A stretch of DNA of 64,000 bases, taken from assembly GCA_965112735.1 (NCBI GenBank), contig OZ218958.1:1922001-1986000 (forward strand), written 5' to 3'. How positions within the stretch are numbered: the stretch's first letter is position 1; each line of letters begins with the position of its first letter. The position numbers and the translations under genes were made by a program. The notes beneath the pieces were generated by a model that was not told the DNA's origin, ran no database searches, and worked only from the letters and a program-made list of their open reading frames with translations. This stretch comes from Phaeosaccion multiseriatum. Lineage: Eukaryota; Ochrophyta, other classes. Positions 1-10,303 of this stretch are shown here, in pieces.

Positions 1-3000
1 GCCGTCATGTGGCCGCAAGAAGAAGGGCCTGCTATTGCCAAGGCCGCTCTCCTCACAAGGCCCCGAAGAGTGAGGAGTGAGCTGCAGGGCCCTCTGAGCC
101 AGCAGCAGTTGGTGATACAGTGGCCGCAGCTGTTGCTGATACAGTACTTACACCTTACCCCCCCTGCCTCCTTCTCGACACGCCTATCGTGTTCCTCCTC
201 CCCCTCCTCCTCCTTCTCTCGCTCTCGCTCTCGCTCTCGCTGCTGGGTGCCGGTGTGAGAGCTCCGCTGCCCATATGACTGCCCATACGACTTCTGCTGC
301 TGCTGCTGTATCACCAACTGCTGCTGCTGCTGGTGCTGCTGGAGCTGGAGATGTGGCAACAGCACCTGGAGGGCTTTTGAGAGGCTCTCCTCTGCCCCTC
401 TGTAGCGGCCCCCCTTGAGCAAGGCCAGCGCCTCCCACCACCACAGAGCAGCTTCCGCAGCCCAGGGGCAAGGCCCGCCCAGAGCAAAGAGGGAGGGAGT
501 AGGAGGAGGAGCACAAGGAGTAGAAGAAAGAGGAGAAGGAGAGGAAAGAGGAGGAGGAGGAGAAGGAGAGAGAGGAGGAGGGCCTGGGGCCAAGGACAGG
601 TCCTCCTCCCCTTCACCTTCCTCTCGCTCCTCGCCCGCCCCTCCTCCTGCTTCTCCCCCTCCTCTTCCTCCCCCTTCTCCTTCTCCTCCCTCTCCTCCTC
701 CTCCTCCTCCTCCTCCACCACCACCACCACCACTACCACCACCACCTCCAGCCCTCCTCCTCCTCCTCCTCCTCCTGCCGTAGTTCAAGTGCCTGAGGGC
801 GGCGAAGGGCCGCTGTATCACCAACTGCTGCCCCCCCTTGTCTTCCCCCTCCTCCTCCTCTTGAAAGAGCAAGCCTACCCCCACCAGCGCATGGCACATC
901 GGTAGAGAGTGAAGTGTCGGCAGCATCGAACGCGCTGCCCCTCCCCCTCCCCCCCCTGCTTCCGTCCCCCTTTCCCCTCCCTGACCTCCTGCCCCACTGC
1001 TGTTACTCTCTCCAACCCGACCTTCGCCCAACACGGGCAGCACCTTGTCTGATGTGCAGGCAGGGGGGGAACAGTTGGTGATACAGCAGTGGCCTTCTTC
1101 TCCGAGTGCGGGTGACGACAACGACGACGACGACGAGGACGAGGACAATGGTTTCCCCCCCCACATGTCGAGCAAGGTGGGCTTGAAGGTCGTCACCTCC
1201 ACAGATGGTAGAAGCGCCGATACACGCAGAGTACCAACAGGTTGACCTGAGAAGGAGGAGGAGAAACAGTCGTCGCCATACATACCTCCTCCCCCTGCCC
1301 TTCGACGATGATTCATGAGGTTGGCGCGTGGGTGATCCGTGTCTGGTGTCTCGAGGTCGAGGGAGGGGAGGAGCCTGGCGAGCTCCTCCACAGCCCGACG
1401 GACGCTCTCCCCTTCCCCTCCTCCTCCTCCTCCCCCCCCTCCCCCTCCCCCTTCTCCCGAAGGACCCAGGAGCGCCCCTACCAAGGCCAGTATTCGCCAC
1501 TCCATCCTCCCCTCCCGGTCCAACAGGGGGGCATACTGCTGAGCCTCTTCATCATCATCATCATCGTGCCTGGGTGCACTCCGTCCACTCTCACTCCTCT
1601 TGCTCTTGTGTGCATCCTTGCCCTCGCCCTTGCCCTTGCCCTTGCCCTTGCCCTTGCTCTTGCTCTTGCCCAAGTCAACGGCCCCTGAGGCCCTGCTCTT
1701 CTTCCTTCTATCGGCACTCTTCCTCCAGTCACAGATGGCTTCGCCAACCCTGCCCGACATGAGGTGCATTCTGCTGCGGCTGCGTAACGTCAAGGTCAGA
1801 TTCACCGCTGCTGCTGCTGCTGTATCACCAACAGCTGCATCGATGGTACCTGCATCTGTATCACCAACTGCTGCTGCGGCGGCACAACTAGCCTCCCCGG
1901 CTTGGTGTATGTGAGCTCTAAAGATTCCCCTCCTTCCGCCTCTTTCCTTTCTCATCCCCTTGCCGCTGCTACCCCTCCTGCCCCCCGCTGGACTGAGCCC
2001 AAGCACAAGACCCAGCTCTCCATACCAACTGCGCGCCGCCACGCATGAAGGATTCAACGCCACTGCCCACTCCCCATACCTCAGCGCGAGGGAGTGAGAG
2101 CGGCTGTGACTGATAAGACTGGTGTGGCTGGTGGGGGTGGTGAGGGTGAGTTGGCTCAAGAAAAGGCTGCACGCTGCCAGCGCCTCCCGGAGGTCGTTGC
2201 CATGTGCGCTCGTCTCAGTCTCTGTCTGATCAGAGCCCTCGCTATCACGCGTGCCCCTGCCCCTGCCCATATGACTACCGCTGCCCATATGCCTGCCTGC
2301 CTCTCCCTGCCTTAGAAAGGCGTGCAGATGATGCCCCGTCCGCTTCAGGGCCGTGCGTAGAACCCTTGCCGCCTCGCCACCCCCCACTGCTGTATCACCA
2401 CCTGCTGCTGCTCCTCGGGAAGGCACTCTAAGGATGATGAGAGCCCGAGCTGAACACAAGCTCAGCAGGCACCAACATAGTGTGTCCCTCTCCATACGGG
2501 GGAGACCACTGCTGTTCTCACTCTTCTTCTGTCCTGGCCGTAGCTCCAGCTCCGTGTGCGTGTGCGGCGGTGGTGCCTCCAGCAAGGCCAGGCCCTGACG
2601 GGAGGCCTCCAGCCCTGCCTCGGCTCGGCCCACCGCCAGGAGCAACTGTGCGAGAAGCAGCAGGCCCTCCGCCGACCGCTCAATACCGAGGGCCTCACTG
2701 GTGAGAGCAAGTGCACGCGTCAAGGTGGTCAAAATGCCCTCCCTGCCCCCCTCCCTCCCCTCCTTCTTCCCTCCCCCTCCCTCTCCCCTCCCCCCGTCCC
2801 TTCCATCCCTCCCACCCTCCCTCCGCGGCCGGTGGATGGTCTCTTTCAATAGCAGCGGCAGAGGCAGAGGAGGCGACCCAGATCCTGCTCTGTCTTCCTT
2901 CGCGTGTTGCTGATACAGGAGCAGGGCAGGCCAAATGGACATGCCTGAGACCACTTCCAAAGCCGAGAGGAGGAGGGACGTGTACAGGCGCTGTCTGGCG

Positions 3001-5435
3001 ACGACACCTATAGATTGTCCATCATATGTATCCCCAACATGCACACCACTCCTCCGCAGACCCCTTGGGACGACGGAGCTGGAGCTGACCGTGGTGCGAA
3101 GGGTCTTGCTGGTCGTGAGGGGGAGACGGAGGGGTGCGCGCCGTGTGCTCTGTGGGGTAGTGGTGGTTGCTGATGGAAAGAAGGTGTCTAGCAACTGCTC
3201 ACATAGACGCAGCTGCAGCTGTTGGCTGTTGCTGCTGCCGTTCCACCCCCATCCCTCCCCCTCGCCCAACAGCATTGGCTCCTTCCTCTCCTCTCTGTCA
3301 ACCTCGGCCTCACTACCTTCTTCTTCTGGCCTTCCATCTCCCTGTTGGGACTGCAATGACTTGCGATGTGGTCCCCTTGCTCTTGCTCTTGCTCTTGCTC
3401 TTGCCCTTGCCTTGGCCTGCGCCCTTTCCCTCATCTGGGTAGCTTCAATGGCTTTCGCTCTCTCCACGTGTAGCCTGGCGTGTGCCGACTTCAGAAGCGG
3501 CCCCGGGAGGAGCAAAATGCAGCCTGCCAGCAGCCTTCCTAGCCTCTCCAGCTCCACGAACCACGCAGAGGAGAGCGCAGAAGGGAGGATGGCAGCTGAT
3601 GGCGGCTGATACTCGTCCTTATACTGATACCCATGCTCACGCTTACGTCCACTCCTCGCCCCACTCACCCCACTCACCCTGCAGCCAGAGGAGCCAGCGG
3701 GGCCAGCGGAGCCACCGGTGGACCCGTTTAGCAGCAGCACGGGTTTCCCGAGCGGGGCTGAGATGGCGGGGACGAAGGGCAGAGCAGACACAGAGGGAGG
3801 CACAGGGACAGAGACAGACCCGCGGGGTGGCGTGCTCAAGCTCTTTCTCTTGTCCGGCCCGACAGATGGCGCAAGTAGTGGTGGTGTAGGTGGTGAAGGA
3901 GGCGCTGGTGATGGTGTTGGAGTTGGTGTTTCTGGTTGTGTTTCTGGTTGTGTTTGTGGTTGTGTATGCTCCACCAACTCCCGCAGCAAACAGGTCGTCC
4001 TCCTCCTCCCTCTCCTCGTCATCTGAGGCCCACCACCGCCGTCGTGTTCTCTTCCTCCTCCTCCTCCTCCTCCTCCTCCTCCTCCTCCTCCTCCTCCTCC
4101 TCCTCCTTCTCCCCTGCCGCCGCTCCCTTTCCTCTCGTTGCTGCGAAGGACAAGGAGGCCCAGGCAGCGCGTCACGAGCCCCAGCGCCTCCTCTCTCAAG
4201 GCGTGGGCTCGTCGGCGGGCTGTTGCTGCTGCTGTATCACCAACTGCTGCTGCCGCTACAACTGGTGTTGTCGAATCTGACCCGACGCCGCATGCTGCCG
4301 TTGCCCGTTGCGTGTCTTGCGAGGAGGAGTCTGCCGCTCGCAGCAGAATGACCGCTCTGACGAGGCAAGTCAGACACGTCAATGCGAGGCTCAGGCTCTC
4401 CAGAACCTCTTTCTCTCGACTCTCTTGACTCTCTTGCCTCTCTTTCCCCTCCTCGAAGGAGGAGGAGGTGGGGACGAATGGCGTCTCAGCCCGTCCCGGA
4501 GTGGAGGTGAAGGCTGGATCCTCTCCCGGTGTTGACGTGGAGCCCCTGCCGCGCTTGTGGCCAGTGCTGCCGTAGCCTCGCGAAGGATGCCCCTGCTTGC
4601 TGGCCAGGCTCTTCGACGACGGAGGCGGAGGCTTGCTATTGGCCCGCAGCAGTGTGGCGAGCATGCCAGCTCCTTCGTCCAGCACTTGGGCCGCCTCAAC
4701 GAAGCTCAGGCCGTGGTGTTTACTGTCGTCTTGTTCGCGTGGAGCTTCTTTTTCTTCATCATTGTCGTGGAACGTATCAAAGGCTGCGCGGGCCAAGAGC
4801 ACACAGGCCTTGACCCTGTGCGCAGACGCCGCAGTAGCACCAGTAGCAGCGTAATGCGCCGGACGACTCGCTACAGCTGCGTGACCTTCATGACCCCCTT
4901 GTTGCTGCTCTCTGGAACCCTTCCCATCAAAGACTCGCCCCCTTGCCGCCCCTCCTTCCTTCGCGCACCACCGAAGGACGCACACTTGCTCCCTTCTAAA
5001 CTTAGAAGGCCCCGCCCATTGAAACATTTCCGCAAGCTCTAAGAGCTCCTGCTCAGACATCTTGCACACCCGCTGCTGCTTCTGCTGCTGCTCAGCGTCT
5101 GAAAACAGGCAGCGTAGACTTGCTATACACTCCTTGCGCCTTCCCAAACTGCTCTGCGTCCTTGCCGAGCCGAGAACCGCCCGCTTCATCAGTGCCCCCG
5201 ATGTCTCATCACCCTCTCCTGGCCGCGGCAGGCTGCTGAGGACCTTTGCATACCAGAAGAGGCCTTTCTCGTGTTGGCCGAGACCAATCCAAGCATCCCC
5301 TATCCCACAGTATGCCTGATGCAATTCATGGGCTGCTGCTGATGCTTCTCCCGCGGCTGCCATGAAGCGCGCCAGGGCGGTAGCCGCATCTCCCCGCTCC
5401 AGAGAGGTATCTGCCTCGTCCAGCAGAGCCTTCAT
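1..5435 (-). CDS. Giant intronless TPR-like low-complexity protein (partial, C-terminus off left edge)
   Basis: The frame starting at the ATG complementary to 5433-5435 has no stop down to base 1, giving at least 1,811 codons without an intron. I followed this frame through the whole stretch. Residues about 10-60 look like a tetratricopeptide pair (GDAATALARF, then AYCGIGDAWIGLGQHEKGL). Further helical stretches appear near 2600-2700. Between them are low-complexity blocks: poly-Gly from a GGA tract (about 4050-4110), Thr/Pro-Gln, a Lys-Gly hexanucleotide tract (about 1620-1670) and a poly-Asp run (about 1550-1562). Eight copies of the GTTGGTGATACAG word or close variants sit in this frame, read as QLVIQ, AVGDTA or CITNC. 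Function is unknown; a TPR scaffold is the most I can infer. The start is uncertain because the first codons are duplicated upstream (5461-5580). It is divergent from the PWWP-HDAC gene. Confidence 0.7.
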   Translation of the reverse strand, partial: MKALLDEADTSLERGDAATALARFMAAAGEASAAAHELHQAYCGIGDAWIGLGQHEKGLFWYAKVLSSLPRPGEGDETSGALMKRAVLGSARTQSSLGRRKECIASLRCLFSDAEQQQKQQRVCKMSEQELLELAEMFQWAGPSKFRREQVCVLRWCAKEGGAARGRVFDGKGSREQQQGGHEGHAAVASRPAHYAATGATAASAHRVKACVLLARAAFDTFHDNDEEKEAPREQDDSKHHGLSFVEAAQVLDEGAGMLATLLRANSKPPPPSSKSLASKQGHPSRGYGSTGHKRGRGSTSTPGEDPAFTSTPGRAETPFVPTSSSFEEGKERQESQESREKEVLESLSLALTCLTCLVRAVILLRAADSSSQDTQRATAACGVGSDSTTPVVAAAAVGDTAAATARRRAHALREEALGLVTRCLGLLVLRSNERKGSGGRGEGGGGGGGGGGGGGGGGGGREHDGGGGPQMTRRGRRRTTCLLRELVEHTQPQTQPETQPETPTPTPSPAPPSPPTPPLLAPSVGPDKRKSLSTPPRGSVSVPVPPSVSALPFVPAISAPLGKPVLLLNGSTGGSAGPAGSSGCRVSGVSGARSGRKREHGYQYKDEYQPPSAAILPSALSSAWFVELERLGRLLAGCILLLPGPLLKSAHARLHVERAKAIEATQMRERAQAKARARARARARARGPHRKSLQSQQGDGRPEEEGSEAEVDREERKEPMLLGEGEGWGWNGSSNSQQLQLRLCEQLLDTFFPSATTTTPQSTRRAPLRLPLTTSKTLRTTVSSSSVVPRGLRRSGVHVGDTYDGQSIGVVARQRLYTSLLLSALEVVSGMSIWPALLLYQQHAKEDRAGSGSPPLPLPLLLKETIHRPRREGGRDGRDGGRGEGGGGKKEGREGGREGILTTLTRALALTSEALGIERSAEGLLLLAQLLLAVGRAEAGLEASRQGLALLEAPPPHTHTELELRPGQKKSENSSGLPRMERDTLCWCLLSLCSARALIILRVPSRGAAAGGDTAVGGGEAARVLRTALKRTGHHLHAFLRQGEAGRHMGSGSHMGRGRGTRDSEGSDQTETETSAHGNDLREALAACSLFLSQLTLTTPTSHTSLISHSRSHSLALRYGEWAVALNPSCVAARSWYGELGLVLGLSPAGGRRGSSGKGMRKERGGRRGIFRAHIHQAGEASCAAAAAVGDTDAGTIDAAVGDTAAAAAVNLTLTLRSRSRMHLMSGRVGEAICDWRKSADRRKKSRASGAVDLGKSKSKGKGKGKGKGEGKDAHKSKRSESGRSAPRHDDDDDEEAQQYAPLLDREGRMEWRILALVGALLGPSGEGGGGGGGGGGGGEGESVRRAVEELARLLPSLDLETPDTDHPRANLMNHRRRAGGGGMYGDDCFSSSFSGQPVGTLRVSALLPSVEVTTFKPTLLDMWGGKPLSSSSSSSSLSSPALGEEGHCCITNCSPPACTSDKVLPVLGEGRVGESNSSGAGGQGGERGTEAGGGGGGAARSMLPTLHSLPMCHALVGVGLLFQEEEEGEDKGGQQLVIQRPFAALRHLNYGRRRRRRRRAGGGGGSGGGGGGGGGGGGGEGGEGEGGGRGGGEAGGGAGEEREEGEGEEDLSLAPGPPPLSPSPPPPLSSPSPLSSTPCAPPPTPSLFALGGPCPWAAEAALWWWEALALLKGGRYRGAEESLSKALQVLLPHLQLQQHQQQQQLVIQQQQQKSYGQSYGQRSSHTGTQQREREREREKEEEGEEEHDRRVEKEAGGVRCKYCISNSCGHCITNCCWLRGPCSSLLTLRGLVRRAALAIAGPSSCGHMT
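108..120 (+). repeat. Dispersed 13-bp word GTTGGTGATACAG
   Basis: Exact copy after a CAG run. Read on the minus strand in the TPR-like ORF as CITNC. A degenerate neighbour follows at 129-144. Confidence 0.9.
306..318 (-). repeat. Dispersed 13-bp word GTTGGTGATACAG
   Basis: Exact reverse-complement copy inside a CTG run; encodes QLVIQ in the TPR-like ORF. Confidence 0.9.
813..825 (-). repeat. Dispersed 13-bp word GTTGGTGATACAG
   Basis: Exact reverse-complement copy; encodes QQLVIQ in the TPR-like ORF. Confidence 0.9.
1074..1086 (+). repeat. Dispersed 13-bp word GTTGGTGATACAG
   Basis: Exact + strand copy; the minus-strand ORF reads it as CCITNC. Confidence 0.9.
1820..1868 (-). repeat. Two copies of the 13-bp word 36 bp apart
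   Basis: Exact reverse-complement copies at 1820-1832 and 1856-1868, read as AVGDTAA and AVGDTDA in the TPR-like ORF. A near copy (GGTGGTGATACAG) lies at 2390-2402. Confidence 0.9.
4232..4244 (-). repeat. Dispersed 13-bp word GTTGGTGATACAG
   Basis: Exact reverse-complement copy within CTG triplets; read as AVGDTAA. Confidence 0.9.
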
Positions 5436-5580
5436 CTGGCCCTCTGGCCGACAAAACGCGAGAGGTATCTGCCTCATCCAGCAGAGCCTTCATCTGGCCC
5501 TCTGGCCGACAAAACGTGAGAGATCCCTGTCATTCTGAACTCTGTGCTCGTCCAGCAGAGCTTTGATCTGCCGCCTGGCC
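5403..5580. repeat. Tandem 58-bp duplication over the start codon of the TPR-like gene
   Basis: A 58-bp unit begins at 5403 and again at 5461 with few differences. A third, shorter copy of its core (TCCAGCAGAG) lies at 5551. Each copy holds the sequence encoding MKALLDEAD or a variant on the minus strand. Because 58 is not a multiple of 3, the upstream ATG (5493) is out of frame with the main ORF. Confidence 0.85.
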
Positions 5581-5753
5581 GTCTAAAAACACAACGAAAA
5601 TCCAAATCGTAACGTTGATCCCATCGTCACAGTTTCAGTTTCAGTTTCCCCTTCCTTATTTCCCTCTCCTTCTGTACACGGAGATCTTCTCCACCCAGAG
5701 GAAGAGAGACTTGTGGAAGAGGCCCCGTGTGGTGGAGGCTACGGAAGGGAGGG
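5436..5753. promoter_or_regulatory. Divergent intergenic region, TPR-like gene / PWWP-HDAC gene
   Basis: About 318 bp between two divergent starts. It contains the 58-bp duplication and a (CAGTTT)-type repeat at about 5629-5650. No clear TATA box is visible. Confidence 0.4.
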
Positions 5754-8700
5754 ATGTCCCTGGATGGGGGTGGCGGCGGCGCACTCGTCAACAGCAGGTC
5801 TGGCAAGCGGCAGCGCTCCTCGGCAACTTATATCATCCCGCCTGCTTTGGGAGACCCTGTGGCTCTGGCAGTCAAGCCCCAGGGAGGATGGTGGCCGGTC
5901 AGGATTGCGTCTGAAGGCGAGGTTAGTTTCTAGTGTCGACATATCTGCGCTTGCGCGATTCCTCAGTCTGCCATCGTATGAAAGAACGCCACTAAGCGAT
6001 TCTCCGTGCTTTTTCCCTGTATGTATCGCATTGACCTCGTTCGCCCACGGTCCAACACACAGGCTCGAGCGTTTCGCGCCGTGAATCTCGAGGCGCAGGG
6101 TAATCCTGAACCCGACAAAGTGCTTGTCGTGTTTCTGTGCGATGGGGTGAGTCGCATATGCCGCGGGAGTGCCGAAGTATCGAAGTTTGGCTCTGTGTTG
6201 CACGGGAAAGGCCTTCCCTCTCTCCAATATTGTCGGGTCTGTCCACGTGCGTGTAGTGCAATCCTCTTCTCTCGCGAGATCTCTCACCCTTTACCACGTA
6301 TCGCGCTTGTTCGTCCCACCACGCCACAGGGTCACCACTGGTTCTGCTGGGTGGGTGAGACGAACGTGAAGCTGTGGGAAAACAACGCGATTTCCACGCG
6401 TCAGCTAGACTTTCGCTCCGGCCAAGCTTGGGCCGCCCGACTCTTAGAGATAGCGGTTAGTTTCTTCCTTCCTTGTCTGCCCCCCACTGTTCAGTCTTTG
6501 GCTCGGTGTGTGGGTGCGTGGGTGCGTGTGTGTGGGTGCGTGTGTGTGGGTGCGTGTGCGTGGGTGCGCGGGAGTGGATGAGTGTGTGTGGGTGATACCC
6601 GTATGCTTCCCCCCTCCCCCCTCCCTCTTCTCCTCCGCTGCTTTTGCTCTGCACCGACCCCCGAGTTGACAGATCTTCCCTCTGCCTCCCTCTCCCTCTG
6701 TCCATCCCCCCACCCTCCCTCCCTCCCTCTCTCAGTTGGGTGAGCCCCATTTCTCTGCTCCTCCTCGAGGGGCCCAGGGTACTACCGAAGGGACCACCGA
6801 GCAGGTTAATGGAACCACCCAGGGAGCTTCCTCCCCGTCGATGACCCTGCAGCCACGGACAGCAGCACCAGCACCAGCAGCAGCAGCACCAGCAAACGTA
6901 GTAGTTGGTGATACAGCAGCGGCGGAGGAGAGCAAGGAACGCTTTATTCACCCGCTCAACGCTGCTGCTTACTCCTACAATAAAGCGCAGTTAGCTTGCG
7001 CGTGGCCTTGTCAGGGGTGTAAGGAGTACGTTCTCCTGTGTGACTGCCCCCAAGGACTGAAAAAGTTTCTCTCCAACAATACGAACACAGGGCCGTCCAA
7101 GGTTAGTATCGGAGTAGGGGAGGAGGAAGGGGCGGAAGGGAAGGGAAGGGAAGGAGCGAGGCAGAGAGAGGGCGGAAGGGCGGAAGGGAAAGGGAGAATC
7201 CCATGCCCATATGCCTTCGGGGAGTGTCGCTCGGGCCTGAGACCGAGAGCTTATGCGCCACCCTCCGCTGCTGCCCCCTCTCTTCCCCTCTCTTGTCGCC
7301 GCCACACACTCTATTATACACCCCTTTTCATCCTCCTTGTCATATTCCAATTCCATACTCCATTACGCACTTCACCAACTCCCTCTCTCTCTCTCTCTCT
7401 CTGTCTCGGTCTTTCTCTCTTTCGTCTCTGTCTCGGTCTCGGTCTTTACTCTTTTTTTCTTTCTTTCCCTCTCTCTTCTCTCACTCTGCTCTCTTTCCCT
7501 TTCTCTCTCTGTCTGTCTCGGTGAGTGTAGTTTATTTGCGGTAACTTCAACTGCCAAGTGTGTTCAGTCATTCCGGGCTACAACCTGCTGCTCACGGAGT
7601 GGGGTGTGAGGGGTCAGTACGCCGCCATGCCCGGCTTCGCTTCCGCTATGCAACGACTTCAGGTGAGTGAGTGAATGCGTGAGTAAATAACGGAAACCAT
7701 GGAATGTCGGCATGGTCGGTATTAGGCTCGACACGACGAAATACTAAAGTTGAAACTGTACTGTACCCGCATCTTCAGGAGGAAAAAGAGAGCAAGGTGC
7801 GGCGTAGGCAGGAGGAGGCTGCTGCTGCCGCCGCGAGTGGAAGCGCCGGTGCTGGAGCCGCTGCGGGCATTATTGGGGGTGCCGCTGCTGCCGCTGCTGC
7901 TGTTGCTGCCGCAGGGGCGAGTGGTGACGGGCTTGGTACAGCAGTAGGAGTAGCAGGAGGTGGGAGTTCGAGCGGTCTTGAGACAGGGTTGGGGTCGGAG
8001 AAGGAAGTGGGCAAGGCTGACGCCGGGGCGCCGCTGCAGGATAGCGATAGCACCCCTCCAAGTACTGCCAAGGCGGACCTTTCTAGCCTTTCTACGTCAA
8101 CAAACGCTTCAATGTCGCCTCGGAATGGCCGCGTGGACGAACAAAGTTTGGGGGTGAAAGTAGTGAAGGAAGGCTCAATGGCAGCGGCCAACGGCGTGGA
8201 AGGGGGCCATGGGCAGGGCTACAACGGGGGCCCTCTTGGGCAGCAGCAGCAGAAATCGGCGATAACGCACCAGTTGTTGATACAGCAACCGCTGCAACAG
8301 CCGCTGCAATCGCTGCACCAGCAGAGCGGGGCAGGAGGGGGGGCAGCAGGGCAGTTGGTGGTACAGCCCGTCTCTTCCGCCCCTTGCGAGTACTTCACTG
8401 TCGACCTTGCCAAAGACGACGCCTTGCTGCGGAAACTCAAGGGTATGTTGACCACGTGCAATTGGCCTCCTGCTGCAAACCGGTTGGTGATACAGGCTGG
8501 CCAGCCTGCTGACCAGGCGGCAGCTCCGCTCCTCGAGGGGGGTGGAAGGCGAGTGAGAGGCAGAAGAAGGGAAGGAGGAGGAGCAGGAGGAGGAGGAGCA
8601 GGGGGAGGAGGAGAAGCGGCGGACAATAGATGTGGAAGCCCTGTTGAGGGAAGCCCGGACGGCAGCCGTGCGAGTGGTGCTGGCAAGGACAAGGGCAACA

Positions 8701-10271
8701 AGGGCAGGGGCATAGGCCAGGGTAAGAAGGCTGTAGTGGACAAGGATTGGGGGAACGCTTTCGTCAGCTTTTTGAAGGCGTCTCCGTCTCAGGAAGGGGG
8801 CAGTGGAGGAGTGGGAGTGGGGCAGCAGTTGGTGGTACAGCAAGCAGGGACGGGAGCAACAGGGACAGGGACCCGGCGAGGAGGGGCGGGGAGCAAGGGG
8901 AAGGGCCGGGGTGGGCAGAAGGCGCAGCAGCAGGGACGGGCAGGGGGAGGAGCAGGAGCAGGGACAGGAGCAGGGGTAGCAGCAGGAGAGCAGCAGGCGT
9001 GTTCGTTCTCCAGCGATCGCAACAAGACGACGGAGTGCGTGTTCCGCTCCTCTCTACTTGGGCAGGTGCAGTGGCTGCTGCTTCAAGTGGATGCGGTGAG
9101 GGTAGCCAGTGAACAAGGGGGGGTGAGTGGGACGACTGCTGCTGCTGCTGGTGGTGGTGGCAGTCCAAGAGGAGGAGGAGCAGGAGGAGGGAAGAGAGGC
9201 GGTCACAATAGCCATAATAGCGCGACGAGTGGCGGCAGTGACAGCGGTGGCAGCAAGAATTCGCTATCGACACTGCCTGGAAGAGGATCTGGCGGCGACG
9301 GTTCAGGGCCTGGCTCAGGGTCAGGGTCAGGGTCAGCTGCAACAGCAGCAGCAGCGGGGGAAAGTTTGGGCATCCAAACCCAAGTGCAACAACAACAGCA
9401 ACAACAACAACAACACGGAGGCGTTGAGCAGAGAGACGCGGGGCTTGCGGCCAGAGCCATGGAGGCGCTGACGAGTCTGAGTGGGGAGCTGTTGCGGCAG
9501 CTCGGGGAAGACAAGGAGCACGCCCGCATGAGGGCAGAATACAGTACGACATCTTCTGCAGGGGGAGGGGGAGGGAAGGTACCCGACCAGAGCAACAAGG
9601 GGGGAGGGAAGGTTCTAGACCAGACCGAGAAGGATGTCAAGCTGCTCGCAGGGGAGAAGGCAGAGCTCGAGCGACTGACACAGGTATGTGTGTGTGTGTG
9701 GGGGGGGGGGGGGGGGGGGGGGTCCGGTGTGTGTCTGTGTTGTCTGTGTGTGCATGTGTGCATGTGTGCATGTGGTGCTCTTGTTGCATCGCGGCGTACT
9801 CACGCTCCGAGATGGGCAGTTTTTGGGTGTGTCTGTCACAGTGTGAGTGACAGAAACGAAGGAAGAAAGACGAGCGCCGAACGTTGTGCCCCCCCCTCCC
9901 CCTCAAACTGTTCTGTGGTTTCTCTCCCGACTGTTGACCTCTGGACACCTGACACCTTACACCTTACACCTGACACCTTGGCCCCTGGCTCCTCACATTT
10001 TGACCTCTGGCCCCCTCACCTCCCGCCCCTCGCCCCTCACCCTTTTGGTCACAACAACAGCTCATTGCCACCAAGGCGGGGGAGATTGTGAGGCTTCGGA
10101 GCGCGAGAGCAGATGTCGAGGGGCAGGCGACCGCCACGGCTTTGGCATCACTCGACGGGGCCATAGACAAGAAGACGACGGAGGTGGCCGAGGTGGAGGG
10201 GCAGAGGACCAAGGTGCGTAGGGCGGGTAGTTGCCATCCGTGTACGTGTGTGTGTGTGTGTGTGTGTACGT

Positions 10272-10303
<32 letters not shown>

